A stretch of DNA of 52,169 nt from an uncultured Candidatus Saccharibacteria bacterium (GCA_947306745.1 CAMZHH010000003.1:1-52169), one strand, 5' to 3'; shown: positions 41,111 through 50,248, numbered from the stretch's first letter. Program-made: numbers and translations. The notes: generated from the letters alone by a model not told the origin.

Positions 41111-42331
41111 TTATTTTTCGTCAAGTTCGGCGAACTTGGCCGCCATGGTTGAATTACCTCGCGTGAGGCGCTTAATGGTCAATTCCTCGGCCTTATTATT
41201 CGCAAGACGCAGGTTATTTTCGGAACTCAGCAGAGCCTCTTTAGTCTTTTGCAGATGCGCAATAGTTTTATCGATTTCTTCAATGGCAGTACTAAACTTG
41301 CGGCTGGCCAGTTCGTAATTGCGCGCAAAAGCCTGCTTGAAGTTTTCCATGTTTTCTTCAAAATGCGTAATATCGAGATTTTGGTTGCGCACCACGGCGA
41401 GCTCCTGCTTATATTTGAGCGAATTTAGCGCCGCGTTGCGTAGAAGCGTAATCATCGGAATGAAGAATTGCGGACGAATGACGTACATTTTGTCATATTT
41501 ATAGCTGACGTCGACGATGCCGGTATTATAAAGCTCGGAATCGGCTTCAAGTAAAGTCACCAACACGGCATACTCGCAACCTTTTTCGGCGCGATCCTTG
41601 TCGAGTTCTTTAAAGAAATCCTCGTTTTTATGCTTAGTGGCGGTCGTCTCGTTCTCATTCTTCATTTCAAACATAATAGAGATGATTTCGGTGCCGCTCT
41701 CATCGGTCTCACGATAAATGTAATCACCCTTGGAGCCGGTCTTACTGACGGTATTATCCTTTTCGAAGTAGGCGTTTTTGAAAGCAGTGGCGCGAAGGCG
41801 ATTAAATTCAGTCTGACAGTGTTGTTCGAGCGTCTCGCCGACCATTTTAGTACTGAGTTTCGACTTCAAATCTTTGAGGCGGTCAATCTCCTCATCCTTG
41901 AGCTTAAGTGCACCTTCGTATTGAGTTTTGAGGGCAGATTCGCGTAATTTCACTTGTGCCGTAAGAGATTCTTCACGGAGTTTGGCTTCCTGAGTTTTAG
42001 TTTTAAGGTCAGATTTAGTAGCCTCGAGCTCTTTTTCGACTGGAGCAAGTGCCTTCGTAATAGCAAGCTCTTTCTCGGCTTCGATTTGCTTAATTTTGCT
42101 CTTCAACTCGGCAATCTCGGTGGCCTGATTTTGAGCGGTTTTCGCCTGCTCGGCCTCCTGCTTAGCGAGAGCGAGATCTTTATCGGCGACAGCTTGCTTT
42201 TGCAAAGCAGCAATTCTCTGCTCTAATTCCTGGTCAAATTCATGCCCGCGCACCTGGCTCAAAATATCCGCATAGCTGCTGTCGTCTACTTTAAAAGTCG
42301 TTCCACATTTTGGGCACTTAATTTCCGCCAT
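41111..42331 (-). CDS. DUF2130 coiled-coil protein with nuclease-like core
   Basis: A 406-residue protein. It has a zinc-ribbon-like start ([11 protein letters not shown] with one CxxC), a long coiled coil (about 30-175) and the DUF2130 domain (about 180-330), which includes [20 protein letters not shown] and a FEMKNE strand. The E, D and ExK spacing resembles a restriction-endonuclease-like (PD-(D/E)xK) site, but that is inference. A second coiled coil closes the protein. Relatives are uncharacterised, sometimes near phage or repair genes. ATG 42331 has AGGAGG upstream; a GTG directly before it is less likely. The promoter TATAAT is at 42352-42357. Confidence 0.85.
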   Translation of the reverse strand: MAEIKCPKCGTTFKVDDSSYADILSQVRGHEFDQELEQRIAALQKQAVADKDLALAKQEAEQAKTAQNQATEIAELKSKIKQIEAEKELAITKALAPVEKELEATKSDLKTKTQEAKLREESLTAQVKLRESALKTQYEGALKLKDEEIDRLKDLKSKLSTKMVGETLEQHCQTEFNRLRATAFKNAYFEKDNTVSKTGSKGDYIYRETDESGTEIISIMFEMKNENETTATKHKNEDFFKELDKDRAEKGCEYAVLVTLLEADSELYNTGIVDVSYKYDKMYVIRPQFFIPMITLLRNAALNSLKYKQELAVVRNQNLDITHFEENMENFKQAFARNYELASRKFSTAIEEIDKTIAHLQKTKEALLSSENNLRLANNKAEELTIKRLTRGNSTMAAKFAELDEK

Positions 42332-42351
42332 CACTCCTCCTGTTTCTCCCT

Positions 42352-42357
42352 ATTATA
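42352..42357 (-). promoter_or_regulatory. -10 hexamer TATAAT of the DUF2130 gene
   Basis: Preceded by TATGC. A short leader carries AGGAGG. It is divergent from the strong promoter at 42371-42399. Confidence 0.6.
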
Positions 42358-42370
42358 GCATATGCTTACA

Positions 42371-42399
42371 TTGACAAAATCGCCTAAGTGTGCTATAAT
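42371..42399 (+). promoter_or_regulatory. Strong shared-type promoter of the small membrane protein
   Basis: TTGACA (42371-42376), 17 nt, then TATAAT (42394-42399) preceded by TGTGC. The leader forms a hairpin, ACTA and CCTCT (42408-42418) with AGAGG and TAGT (42425-42433). Confidence 0.82.
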
Positions 42400-42453
42400 A
42401 GAAGAATACTACTCCTCTGGCTCGAGAGGTAGTGAAGAAAGGGGGAATGTCTA

Positions 42454-42798
42454 ATGAGAGACATCTTTAACAGAGCTGGTCTGAAACGTATCGACAAGGA
42501 CACGCGCTTCCCCTACGAGAAAGTGTGGGATTTTGCCTCAAAGCTGATCTACATCGCTATTATCGCAGGGATTTGCTGGTTTGCGAGCTTCATTCTGTTG
42601 CTGGTTTTCCCGGCAAAATGGACGCTCATCGTGGGCTTGCTGAAAATCGTTAAGTTCCTCGGCAAATGGGCTTTCTGGATTACATCAATCGGCGCTTTGC
42701 TTTGCTATATTGCTGGCTGGATTGTGCCACTTTTTACCAGAGACCAAGGCGACGGAATCGAATACCGCGAAGACCCACATTGCGAACGCAGACCTTAA
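42454..42798 (+). CDS. Small membrane protein with two hydrophobic segments
   Basis: A 114-residue protein with two hydrophobic blocks (about 27-50 and 55-90, the second perhaps two short helices), a charged start (FNRAGLKRIDKDTRF) and an acidic tail. There are no catalytic motifs and I do not recognise it. A GGGGG site precedes the ATG. The gene has its own strong promoter, leader hairpin and terminator, like the other members of the shared-promoter set. Confidence 0.7.
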   Translation: MRDIFNRAGLKRIDKDTRFPYEKVWDFASKLIYIAIIAGICWFASFILLLVFPAKWTLIVGLLKIVKFLGKWAFWITSIGALLCYIAGWIVPLFTRDQGDGIEYREDPHCERRP

Positions 42799-42829
42799 TC
42801 GCGACTTTCGTCGCAGCACCTTATCGGCC

Positions 42830-42857
42830 GGGGCTCCTACATGGAGCCCCTTTTTCT
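42830..42857 (+). terminator. Rho-independent terminator
   Basis: The 8-bp stem GGGGCTCC/GGAGCCCC with a 5-nt loop is followed by TTTTTCT. A smaller GCGAC/GTCGC hairpin lies just upstream (42801-42814). Confidence 0.88.
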
Positions 42858-45495
42858 ATTCTTTTTCGATAGCGTGCATAATTTGCTTGTATCCCTCAAT
42901 CACAAAGAGGATGATTAAGGAAATGCCGAATAGGCCAAGCATGTACAAAATCGGCACTGATACGGTTTGAAGCAACTGCGACAAGATTGGTACTTCCATG
43001 ACGAGGAATTGCAGGAATAGAGTTCCACCAATACCAACAAGCATCATCGGGTTGCTCTTGAGCGATACCGAGAAGGCGGAGTTACGCTCCGAGCGGCAGT
43101 TGAAGACATGGACGTTCTGAATAAAGACCATCAAGCACATTGTATAGGTGCGCGCAGTAACAATATCGAGCTTTAGCACGTTTACAAAGAGGCAATATGC
43201 CGCAAAAACAACCGAAGTAATCACGAAACCCGATACGATAATTTCGCGAATCAAGCGCTTGTCGAAAATTGATTCCTTCGGATCGCGCGGACGCTCTTTG
43301 AGAATACCGCGCTCCGCTTTCTCGAAGGACATGGCGAAATCTTGTACGCCATCCGTCACGATGTTAAGCCAGAGCAATTGCACCGCCACAAGTGGCATTG
43401 GCATATCGGTTGCGATTGCGAGACAGAAGAACGCCGCTTCGGCCAAGCCGCAAGAAATCAAGAAATAGATAATCTTGCGAATGTTCGCGTAGGCCACGCG
43501 TCCTTCTTTAATACCAGCCACGATCGACTTGAAGTTGTCATCCATAATAATCATATCGGCCGTTTCGCGCGCGATATCCGTGCCAGAACCCATGGCGATA
43601 CCAATATTAGCAGTTTTGAGGGCCGGCGCATCGTTCACGCCATCGCCCGTCACAGCTACAAATTCGCCCTGGCGTTTCAGGGAATTTACAATATTAAGTT
43701 TTTGCAGTGGCGTGACGCGGGCATAGATAATATGTTGCGAAACAAAATCATCAAATTCATCTTCGCCTTTTGCGAAAGCTTCTTCAACTTGGTCGGAGGT
43801 GGCGACTTGGCTGTAATCATTAGCCAACTTTAAGTCGCGCCCAATCTTGTAAGCCGTGAGTGGGTGGTCGCCCGTCACCATCAAAACCTTAATGCCGGCC
43901 GTATGACAATCGCGAATTGAAGCCACAACTTCCTTACGAATTGGATCAATAAAGCCAACCATGCCCATGAAAGTTAAGTTTTTGATATCAGCTTCAGTAT
44001 AGTGTTCCTTGCGAGCAATTTTACCGTTTGCGAGCGCAATCACGCGATAGCCATCACGGGCGAGATTATCGTTTTGTTCGTCGAGCTTCTTGAAATCTTT
44101 GGCTTTACCGTGCGAGAAATTAATGTCGTTACTAAAGCCTTCGATTGTTTCGAGCGAGCCTTTGGCGGTACAGTAAACTTCCCCATTCTTTTCATAGAAA
44201 ACGGCAGAATATTTATTCTCGGACTCATATGGGATAGTTTCGAGGATTTTAATACCATCCTTTTTGACACCCAACTTCTTGCCAAGTACGAGGAAAGCAA
44301 TATCAATCGAGTCGCCAATCGTTTGGCCACCATCGATATTCGCTTCATTGTTCAAGACACCGAGTAAACCAATTTCTTCTGCATATTTGAGAGCAGCTCC
44401 CGTCACCTTACCCTTTAATTCGTAGCCAGTACCGCTAACCTGATATTCCTGGCCATTCGGCAAGGCGATGATTTTCGCGGTTTGCTGGTTAACGGTCAGC
44501 GTACCTGTCTTATCTGAGGCAATGACCGTACATGAACCAAGCGATTCGGCGGCGTTAAGCTTGCGCACAATCACGTTTTTCTTCGCCATGCGGTTACTGG
44601 CGATGGTAAGCGCCATCGTGAGCGCCAGTGGTAAACCTTCCGGCATGGCCGAAAGCGAAAATGCAATTACCGTAAGGAAGATTTCGTTATATGGCACCTG
44701 CTTGACGATGAGCAACGTCGTAATGAGCGCCGCGATAATTAGAATCAGCACCGTAATTTGTTTCGAGAAACGCTCGACGCGAATCGTGAGTGGCGATTTT
44801 TCGACTACAGTTTCGTTGAGACTGTTGGCAATTTTGCCGAGCTCGGTTTGCAGACCAACTTTTACCACTACGCCTTGCGCGCGGCCAGAAACCACGGTCG
44901 TACCAGAAAAGGCCATATTGCTTTGATCGCCAAGCGATGGGCGTTTTTTCGTGACAATGTCGGCCGATTTGACGGCTTGAACGGATTCGCCAGTCAAAAT
45001 CGATTCATCAACGGTAAAGTTGTGCGCTTCAACGAGGCGAATATCAGCTGAGATCTTATCGCCCGATTCGAGCAAGACGTAATCGCCGACCGTAAGATTT
45101 TCGATTTCAATTTGCTCTTCTTTGCCATTGCGCATGACACGTGCGTGCGTGGCTACCATACTAGCAAGAGCCTCGGCGGTGCTGTTGGCCTTGTTCTCCT
45201 GATAGGTGCCCATGATTGCGTCAACCAGAATAATAAAGGCAATCACGCAGGCATCCAGGATTTCCCCCACAATCGCAGAAGCAATAATCGCGACGAGGAG
45301 TAAGAGTACCATTGGATCATAAAATTCGTGAATAAAGATTTTGAGAATACTATCTTTTTTCTTTTTCGGCAGCGAGTTGGCGCCATATTTTTCGAGGCGT
45401 TTAGCAGCCTCAGCCGAGCTGAGACCTTTTTTGTCGGTTTTCAGCTCATCGAGAATATCCTCGGCGCTACGGCTATAAAATGCTTCTGGTTTCAT
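42856..45495 (-). CDS. P-type calcium/cation ATPase (PMR1/SERCA type)
   Basis: An 879-residue type II P-type ATPase with the full set of motifs. It has an N-terminal cation-ATPase domain, the actuator loop ILTGES, the membrane motif AMPEGLPLAL of calcium pumps, the phosphorylation site SDKTGTLT near residue 330, the hinge TGDGVNDAP and a six-helix C-terminal membrane domain. It most likely exports calcium or manganese. It is transcribed away from the other P-type ATPase with only 24 bp between start codons, and both -10 hexamers overlap in that space. Confidence 0.92.
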   Translation of the reverse strand: MKPEAFYSRSAEDILDELKTDKKGLSSAEAAKRLEKYGANSLPKKKKDSILKIFIHEFYDPMVLLLLVAIIASAIVGEILDACVIAFIILVDAIMGTYQENKANSTAEALASMVATHARVMRNGKEEQIEIENLTVGDYVLLESGDKISADIRLVEAHNFTVDESILTGESVQAVKSADIVTKKRPSLGDQSNMAFSGTTVVSGRAQGVVVKVGLQTELGKIANSLNETVVEKSPLTIRVERFSKQITVLILIIAALITTLLIVKQVPYNEIFLTVIAFSLSAMPEGLPLALTMALTIASNRMAKKNVIVRKLNAAESLGSCTVIASDKTGTLTVNQQTAKIIALPNGQEYQVSGTGYELKGKVTGAALKYAEEIGLLGVLNNEANIDGGQTIGDSIDIAFLVLGKKLGVKKDGIKILETIPYESENKYSAVFYEKNGEVYCTAKGSLETIEGFSNDINFSHGKAKDFKKLDEQNDNLARDGYRVIALANGKIARKEHYTEADIKNLTFMGMVGFIDPIRKEVVASIRDCHTAGIKVLMVTGDHPLTAYKIGRDLKLANDYSQVATSDQVEEAFAKGEDEFDDFVSQHIIYARVTPLQKLNIVNSLKRQGEFVAVTGDGVNDAPALKTANIGIAMGSGTDIARETADMIIMDDNFKSIVAGIKEGRVAYANIRKIIYFLISCGLAEAAFFCLAIATDMPMPLVAVQLLWLNIVTDGVQDFAMSFEKAERGILKERPRDPKESIFDKRLIREIIVSGFVITSVVFAAYCLFVNVLKLDIVTARTYTMCLMVFIQNVHVFNCRSERNSAFSVSLKSNPMMLVGIGGTLFLQFLVMEVPILSQLLQTVSVPILYMLGLFGISLIILFVIEGYKQIMHAIEKE

Positions 45496-45503
45496 ATCTA
45501 TAT

Positions 45504-45511
45504 ATTATAAT
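45504..45511. promoter_or_regulatory. Shared near-palindromic divergent promoter of two P-type ATPases
   Basis: TATAAT is read at 45506-45511 on the plus strand and at 45509-45504 on the minus strand. Each ends 8 nt before its ATG (45520 and 45495), so both mRNAs should be leaderless. The two polymerases cannot occupy the site at once. Confidence 0.6.
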
Positions 45512-45519
45512 ATAAGCAT

Positions 45520-47970
45520 ATGCGTAAAATACAAATTCCGGGCTACCATGCCATTGTTGTAGCGAAAATTAAGGTCGATCCAAAGAAGGGCCTTAGTCAT
45601 GATCAAGTGCGCAAAATGAAGCGCGCCGGCGCGATTAACGAATCCGTCAAACCGCCGAGCAAAAGTGTGCAAGAAATCGTACGTAGCAACGTCTTCACGT
45701 ATTTCAACTTTGTCTTTTTGATTATTACAATTATTTTGATTTGCGTGCAAAGCTGGCGCGATATTACTTTCTTGCCGTTAATTATTGCAAACACTTTAAT
45801 TGGTATTTTTCAGGAAATACGCGCCAAGTCCGTGCTCGATAAGCTTACAATGCTCAATGCTCCAACCGCTCGCGTAATTCGCGACGGCAAAGAACAAGAA
45901 ATTCCGGCCGAAAAGTTGGTGCAAAATGACGTCGTAGTATTCCGCGCCGGCAATCAAATTCCAGCCGATGCCGTAATTCTGACGGGCGAAGTCGCCGTCA
46001 ATGAAGCTTTACTAACAGGCGAAGCAGATGAAATTCGTAAAGGTAAAGATGGCGAATTAATGTCCGGCAGTTTTATCGTGTCAGGCGAATGTACGGCGCA
46101 ATTAACGAAAGTTGGCGCCGCTTCGTATATTTCGCAATTAACTCTGCAGGCGAAAAAATTAAAGAACAAAGAACAGTCTGAAATCATTCGATCGCTTAAT
46201 AAAATCGTCACGATTGCTGGCTTCTTAATCATTCCAATTGGCGGCATCTTATTCTATCAAGGTTTCTTTATGAATCACTTGAGCGCACAGGCTAGCGTGC
46301 AAAGCGCAGTCGCATCGGTACTCGGCATGATCCCGGAAGGCTTATTCTTACTATCGTCGATCGCGCTCGCCGTGAGCTCGATGAAACTCGCGCAAAAGAA
46401 AGTACTTTTGCATGACATGAAATCGATTGAAACTTTAGCGCGCGTAAATGTGCTCTGCGTCGATAAGACTGGTACGATTACCGAAAACACCATGGCCGTA
46501 AGCGATTTTGGGCCAATCGGTAAAGTGAAAAAGACTGACCTAGATGGCCTGCTCAGCGACTTTGTAGGCGCACAAGCCGCCGACAACGCCACAATGGGCG
46601 CATTGAAGGCTTTCTTCTCCGCACCGGATGGCCGCACGGTAGTATCGGTTTCTGGTTTTACGAGTCAGTATAAATACAGTGGTGTAAATTTCGAAGACGA
46701 GAGTTACGTGCTGGGCGCGCCGGAATTCGTACTGGGTAGTGATTACGAAAAATACCAAGATACTATCGAAGATTACAGCCATAAAGGATACCGCGTATTA
46801 ATATTCGGCAAATATGACGGCATCGTGGAGGGTAAAAAGTTGACACATAAATTTACGCCAATGGGCTTAATTATGCTAAGCAACCCAATCCGCGAAAATG
46901 CCGTGGCAACCTTTGAATTCTTCAACAAGCAAGGCGTTGCAATTAAGGTCATTTCTGGCGATAATCCGGTTACCGTTTCCGAAGTAGCACAGAAGGCTAA
47001 GATTAAAGGCGCGGAGAAGTATGTCGACGCTTCGACCTTGCAAACTGACGAGTCAATCGCGAAAGCCATGCGCGAATATACCGTGTTTGGTCGCGTCACA
47101 CCAGAACAAAAGCGCAAATTTATCAAGGCTATGCAGCACGATGGCAAGATTGTTGCAATGACCGGTGATGGTGTCAATGACGTGCTCGCTTTACGCGATG
47201 CAGACTGTTCTGTCGCGATGGCTAGCGGCAGTGAGGCGGCGGCGCAAGCGGCGCAACTAGTTTTGCTCGAGTCAGATTTCGCACGCATGCCAGACGTAGT
47301 GGCGGAAGGTCGCCAGGTCGTAAATAACCTCGAGCGTTCCGGCAGTCTATTCTTAGTAAAAAATGTTTTCTCGTTGATTACTTCCCTGATTGTAATCATG
47401 TTTGCAATTACCTACCCATTAGTGCCAGCACAAATTTCACTAATTAGCGCCTTTACGATTGGTATTCCAGGCTTCTTACTCTCGCAAGCACCAAACCATG
47501 ATTTGATTCGCGGTAGCTTCGTGAGCAATATCCTAAAACGCGCCACGCCGGGTGGCTTAACTGATGTCGTGTTGGTAGCTGCAATGGTAATACTAGGTGC
47601 GATTTTCGGTTTGCCGGATACAGATGTTTCTACCGCTTGCGCTGTGTTAATTGCCGCCGTCGGTCTCGCGATGGTCTGGGAAGCTTCTAAACCAATCGAC
47701 TGGTATAAAAAGACCTGCTTCATTGCCTGTTTGGTTGGTCTAATCTTCTGCTACATCTTCTTAAACGATTTCTTTGGCATGAGTCGCATTTCGATCCAGT
47801 CGGCAATTATTTTAGTCGCTTTGATGGCGGCCGCATATCCGATTTTGAAACAAATGTATAAGTTCGTGGACTGGCTTTGGAAAGCTGGCGGTAAGTTTAT
47901 CGCTCGCGTTCGCGACTATACGCACGCAAACGAAATTCAAAACCCATTCGCAAAGCCGGATGACGATTAA
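45520..47970 (+). CDS. P-type ATPase of the CtpE type
   Basis: An 816-residue P-type ATPase with a short N-terminus, actuator LLTGEADEI (TGEA instead of TGES), the membrane motif MIPEGLFLLSS, the phosphorylation site CVDKTGTITEN and the hinge TGDGVNDVLAL. The PEG(V/L)xLL stretch and the LHDMKSIETLARV sequence before the Asp resemble mycobacterial CtpE, a calcium-uptake pump. That comparison is from memory. It would thus move the ion in the opposite direction to its divergent neighbour. A small gene follows 11 bp downstream and is probably co-transcribed. Confidence 0.88.
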   Translation: MRKIQIPGYHAIVVAKIKVDPKKGLSHDQVRKMKRAGAINESVKPPSKSVQEIVRSNVFTYFNFVFLIITIILICVQSWRDITFLPLIIANTLIGIFQEIRAKSVLDKLTMLNAPTARVIRDGKEQEIPAEKLVQNDVVVFRAGNQIPADAVILTGEVAVNEALLTGEADEIRKGKDGELMSGSFIVSGECTAQLTKVGAASYISQLTLQAKKLKNKEQSEIIRSLNKIVTIAGFLIIPIGGILFYQGFFMNHLSAQASVQSAVASVLGMIPEGLFLLSSIALAVSSMKLAQKKVLLHDMKSIETLARVNVLCVDKTGTITENTMAVSDFGPIGKVKKTDLDGLLSDFVGAQAADNATMGALKAFFSAPDGRTVVSVSGFTSQYKYSGVNFEDESYVLGAPEFVLGSDYEKYQDTIEDYSHKGYRVLIFGKYDGIVEGKKLTHKFTPMGLIMLSNPIRENAVATFEFFNKQGVAIKVISGDNPVTVSEVAQKAKIKGAEKYVDASTLQTDESIAKAMREYTVFGRVTPEQKRKFIKAMQHDGKIVAMTGDGVNDVLALRDADCSVAMASGSEAAAQAAQLVLLESDFARMPDVVAEGRQVVNNLERSGSLFLVKNVFSLITSLIVIMFAITYPLVPAQISLISAFTIGIPGFLLSQAPNHDLIRGSFVSNILKRATPGGLTDVVLVAAMVILGAIFGLPDTDVSTACAVLIAAVGLAMVWEASKPIDWYKKTCFIACLVGLIFCYIFLNDFFGMSRISIQSAIILVALMAAAYPILKQMYKFVDWLWKAGGKFIARVRDYTHANEIQNPFAKPDDD

Positions 47971-47981
47971 GTGGGAGAATT

Positions 47982-48344
47982 ATGGGATTATTCGGTATCG
48001 GTAAGAAAAAGACTACGAGCGAAAATAACTATGCCAATATAGATTCATTCGAGAAGGCGCGCGCATTGGTGGCGCAAGGCAGACTCGAGCGCATGTATAT
48101 TGTTTCACCGTCATTATTCGGCGGCTCCGAAGCGGACGATAATGTTTTATATGTGCCGCTCGGTACAAGTGCGCGTAAGGATGAGTTAGACGCCCAATTA
48201 GTACAGTGGGCCGAAGAGGGCCATAAGATTGGTTTTAACTGCAATCCCGAATATAAAGACAAGAGCGTCGTACCGTCAAAGATTACAATCATCTGCAAAT
48301 GCGACGGCACCGCCGCTGTAACGTCGACGCTGGAATTGTGGTGA
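47982..48344 (+). CDS. Hypothetical protein downstream of the CtpE-like ATPase
   Basis: A 120-residue soluble protein with a glycine/lysine-rich start (MGLFGIGKKK), a helix with EKARALVAQGR and an alpha/beta remainder. Two cysteines (FNCNPE and IICKCD region) are present. I do not recognise a family. It lies 11 bp after the ATPase with a GGGAG site and overlaps the next gene by GTGA, so the three genes form an operon. Confidence 0.7.
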   Translation: MGLFGIGKKKTTSENNYANIDSFEKARALVAQGRLERMYIVSPSLFGGSEADDNVLYVPLGTSARKDELDAQLVQWAEEGHKIGFNCNPEYKDKSVVPSKITIICKCDGTAAVTSTLELW

Positions 48345-48691
48345 ACGACAACTTATCTGACCGTCTTTCACGCTCAAAATTTCGCTCCAGCTTCCATTTG
48401 AAGCCTAAAGATATTGCATACATCGACAGAGTTGGCATCGATAAGATACGTTCGCACGCTTACGATTTCATCAAAGCTCGCCTAGCTCCAGCCGAGCCAG
48501 CCAATGACGGCAAACAAACGCCAATGCGCGGACATCCGGTATTTATCGCGCAGCACGCATGTGCTTGCTGTTGTCGTGGCTGTCTAGAAAAGTGGCACAA
48601 AATACCAAAAGGTCAAGCCCTAAGTAGCTCAGAGGTCGATTACGTCGTCGATATATTAATGGAATGGATTAAACAAGAGTATTGCAATTAA
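48341..48691 (+). CDS. DUF4186 family protein
   Basis: A 116-residue protein with the DUF4186 signature: LSRSKFRSSFHL near the start, the block PANDGKQTPMRGHPVFIAQH, and a cysteine cluster CACCCRGCLEKWH suggestive of metal binding. The function of the family is unknown. I start at GTG 48341, which overlaps the previous stop as GTGA, because conserved sequence begins soon after. The frame is open further upstream but overlaps the previous gene. Its stop overlaps the stop of the convergent gene by 4 bp. Confidence 0.85.
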   Translation: MNDNLSDRLSRSKFRSSFHLKPKDIAYIDRVGIDKIRSHAYDFIKARLAPAEPANDGKQTPMRGHPVFIAQHACACCCRGCLEKWHKIPKGQALSSSEVDYVVDILMEWIKQEYCN

Positions 48692-49644
48692 ACGTTGCTC
48701 GAGGTGTTGTTTGTATTGCCAGAGCCGCCAGTATCGCCGTTATTTTTATTATCTTTGTTATTATTATCAGCGCCATTATTATTCGCACCGCTTAACCCTA
48801 ACGCTTGGTAGAATAATTTAACTTCGTCAGCCTCAAGTTCCGATTCAATATCTTGCGTATAATTAACGCGGAAATTATCCTCAATTTCGCAAATGTGATG
48901 TACGAGCTCAGCTAATGATTCTTGCTGCTCTTCGCTCAATGTCGGGATCTTTGCGTTAGTATTGCCATTTGCGACTACTGCAACGTCTCCGGAACGCTCT
49001 TGAATGGTATAACGCGTTCGCGATGCTGCATCGTAGTAATAAACCTCAAATAAGTCGATATCTTTTTCCGAGTTTGCTACGGCGCTATAAACAATGCGCT
49101 TCTCCGTATAGTCTAAGTCGGAATAATCCGTGCCGCTCTCGAGGTCAGATAGGAAATCATAAACCATATCAAGATGTTCTTCTGAAAAATGCAACCGATG
49201 AGTTACGTGCCGGTCTTCACATGGGGCCTGAATGCAGACAACCTGCTCGTCATATTCCACGGTAATACCAGAAACGCCGTAGGTAAAAGTAACATCATGG
49301 CCACGACCATAGTAATTCGCAACAGTCTTAATGACATTTTCTAGCTTTGCTTCCTTGCGAGGCTGAGGTTGTTTCGGCTCCGAAATCATTGCGCTATTAA
49401 GGCGATAGGAAATTTCATCCCATAATGTCCAGTAATTACATGGTTCATTCTGGCACTCCTCCGTCGCCTCTCCGCCACGGCATGGCGAGCCGCATTCGTC
49501 GAGCACAATGAAGTGTGCTATACCCACAAATGCAACAATCAAGAATGCCAAACCGAACATTATCATGCCACTAATCGGACGGCGGCGCCTTTCGGTCTTA
49601 GAATCGGTTTTCGTATTCTTATTCGTTTTATTCGTGGTGCTCAT
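48688..49644 (-). CDS. Anchored extracellular protein with Asn/Gly-rich tail
   Basis: A 318-residue protein with a Thr/Asn/Lys-rich cytosolic N-terminus ending RRRRP, a membrane helix (about 28-50), then four closely spaced cysteines (DECGSPC to NEPCNYW) that may form disulfides. A beta-rich domain with a further pair (VVCIQAPCED) follows, and the last 35 residues are low-complexity Asn/Gly. I do not recognise the domain. ATG 49644 (MSTTNK) is used because TATAAT (49652-49657) ends 7 nt before it; the ATG 9 nt upstream is too close to the promoter. Confidence 0.7.
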   Translation of the reverse strand: MSTTNKTNKNTKTDSKTERRRRPISGMIMFGLAFLIVAFVGIAHFIVLDECGSPCRGGEATEECQNEPCNYWTLWDEISYRLNSAMISEPKQPQPRKEAKLENVIKTVANYYGRGHDVTFTYGVSGITVEYDEQVVCIQAPCEDRHVTHRLHFSEEHLDMVYDFLSDLESGTDYSDLDYTEKRIVYSAVANSEKDIDLFEVYYYDAASRTRYTIQERSGDVAVVANGNTNAKIPTLSEEQQESLAELVHHICEIEDNFRVNYTQDIESELEADEVKLFYQALGLSGANNNGADNNNKDNKNNGDTGGSGNTNNTSSNV

Positions 49645-49651
49645 GCTTATC

Positions 49652-49657
49652 ATTATA
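49652..49657 (-). promoter_or_regulatory. -10 hexamer TATAAT of the anchored extracellular protein
   Basis: It ends 7 nt before ATG 49644, in the leaderless arrangement. Confidence 0.5.
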
Positions 49658-49696
49658 ACTTATAAGACCATAATGCGGTATTCTAGCTATATTAAA

Positions 49697-49725
49697 TTGA
49701 CTTTTCAAACTGTTTGTGCTATAAT
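49697..49725 (+). promoter_or_regulatory. Strong shared-type promoter of the 142-residue protein
   Basis: TTGACT (49697-49702), 17 nt, then TATAAT (49720-49725) preceded by TGTGC. The leader is about 88 nt. A mini-frame ATG GCT CAG TGA sits at the predicted start (49732-49743). Confidence 0.8.
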
Positions 49726-49819
49726 TAAATGATGGCTCAGTGATATTTTGACCCCTGTAAAAAGGCCCGCAAAAGCCCACTCGCCAAGTTCATCTACATG
49801 ATTCTGGAAAGGAGAGCTT

Positions 49820-50248
49820 ATGGATTTTACTTTCTCGGAAAACGATCCTTTGATGCGCGTTGGTCACGGTTTTCTTTGTAACAGCTTTGATTTCACCGAT
49901 GACGAACTGCTGATCTTATGTGCAGATTCGCGCACGCGCGAGTTCGCGCAGTATTTCTATGACTGCCAGAACTTTAGCATCGACGGACCGCATTTCTACC
50001 GCAATTCCACCATGCGCCTCGAGGGCGCGCTCAGCAACCTGGAGGGCTATATGTTCCAGCAGAAGCGCCTCTATAAGTCTCAATCGCGCGAAGTTCGTTC
50101 ACGCTATCGCGATTCCTATCGCATTTTCATGCGCATTCTGAAGCGGATGCGTTTCCAACTGGCCAAGCGTTGTAGCACGCTAGAATCGCTCAGCGAGATG
50201 GAAAGCACCGCCGAACGCGAACTCTCGCGCAAAGCAACTAACGCCTAA
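49820..50248 (+). CDS. Hypothetical helical basic protein
   Basis: A 142-residue soluble protein. An acidic first part (DFTDDELLILCADSRTREFAQYFYD) is followed by a strongly basic helical part (RSRYRDSYRIFMRILKRMRFQLAKR). No family is recognised. The ATG is set by AAAGGAG about 7 nt upstream. It has its own strong shared-type promoter and a terminator, and in size, charge and isolation it resembles the 164-residue gene at 35890-36384. Confidence 0.7.
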   Translation: MDFTFSENDPLMRVGHGFLCNSFDFTDDELLILCADSRTREFAQYFYDCQNFSIDGPHFYRNSTMRLEGALSNLEGYMFQQKRLYKSQSREVRSRYRDSYRIFMRILKRMRFQLAKRCSTLESLSEMESTAERELSRKATNA

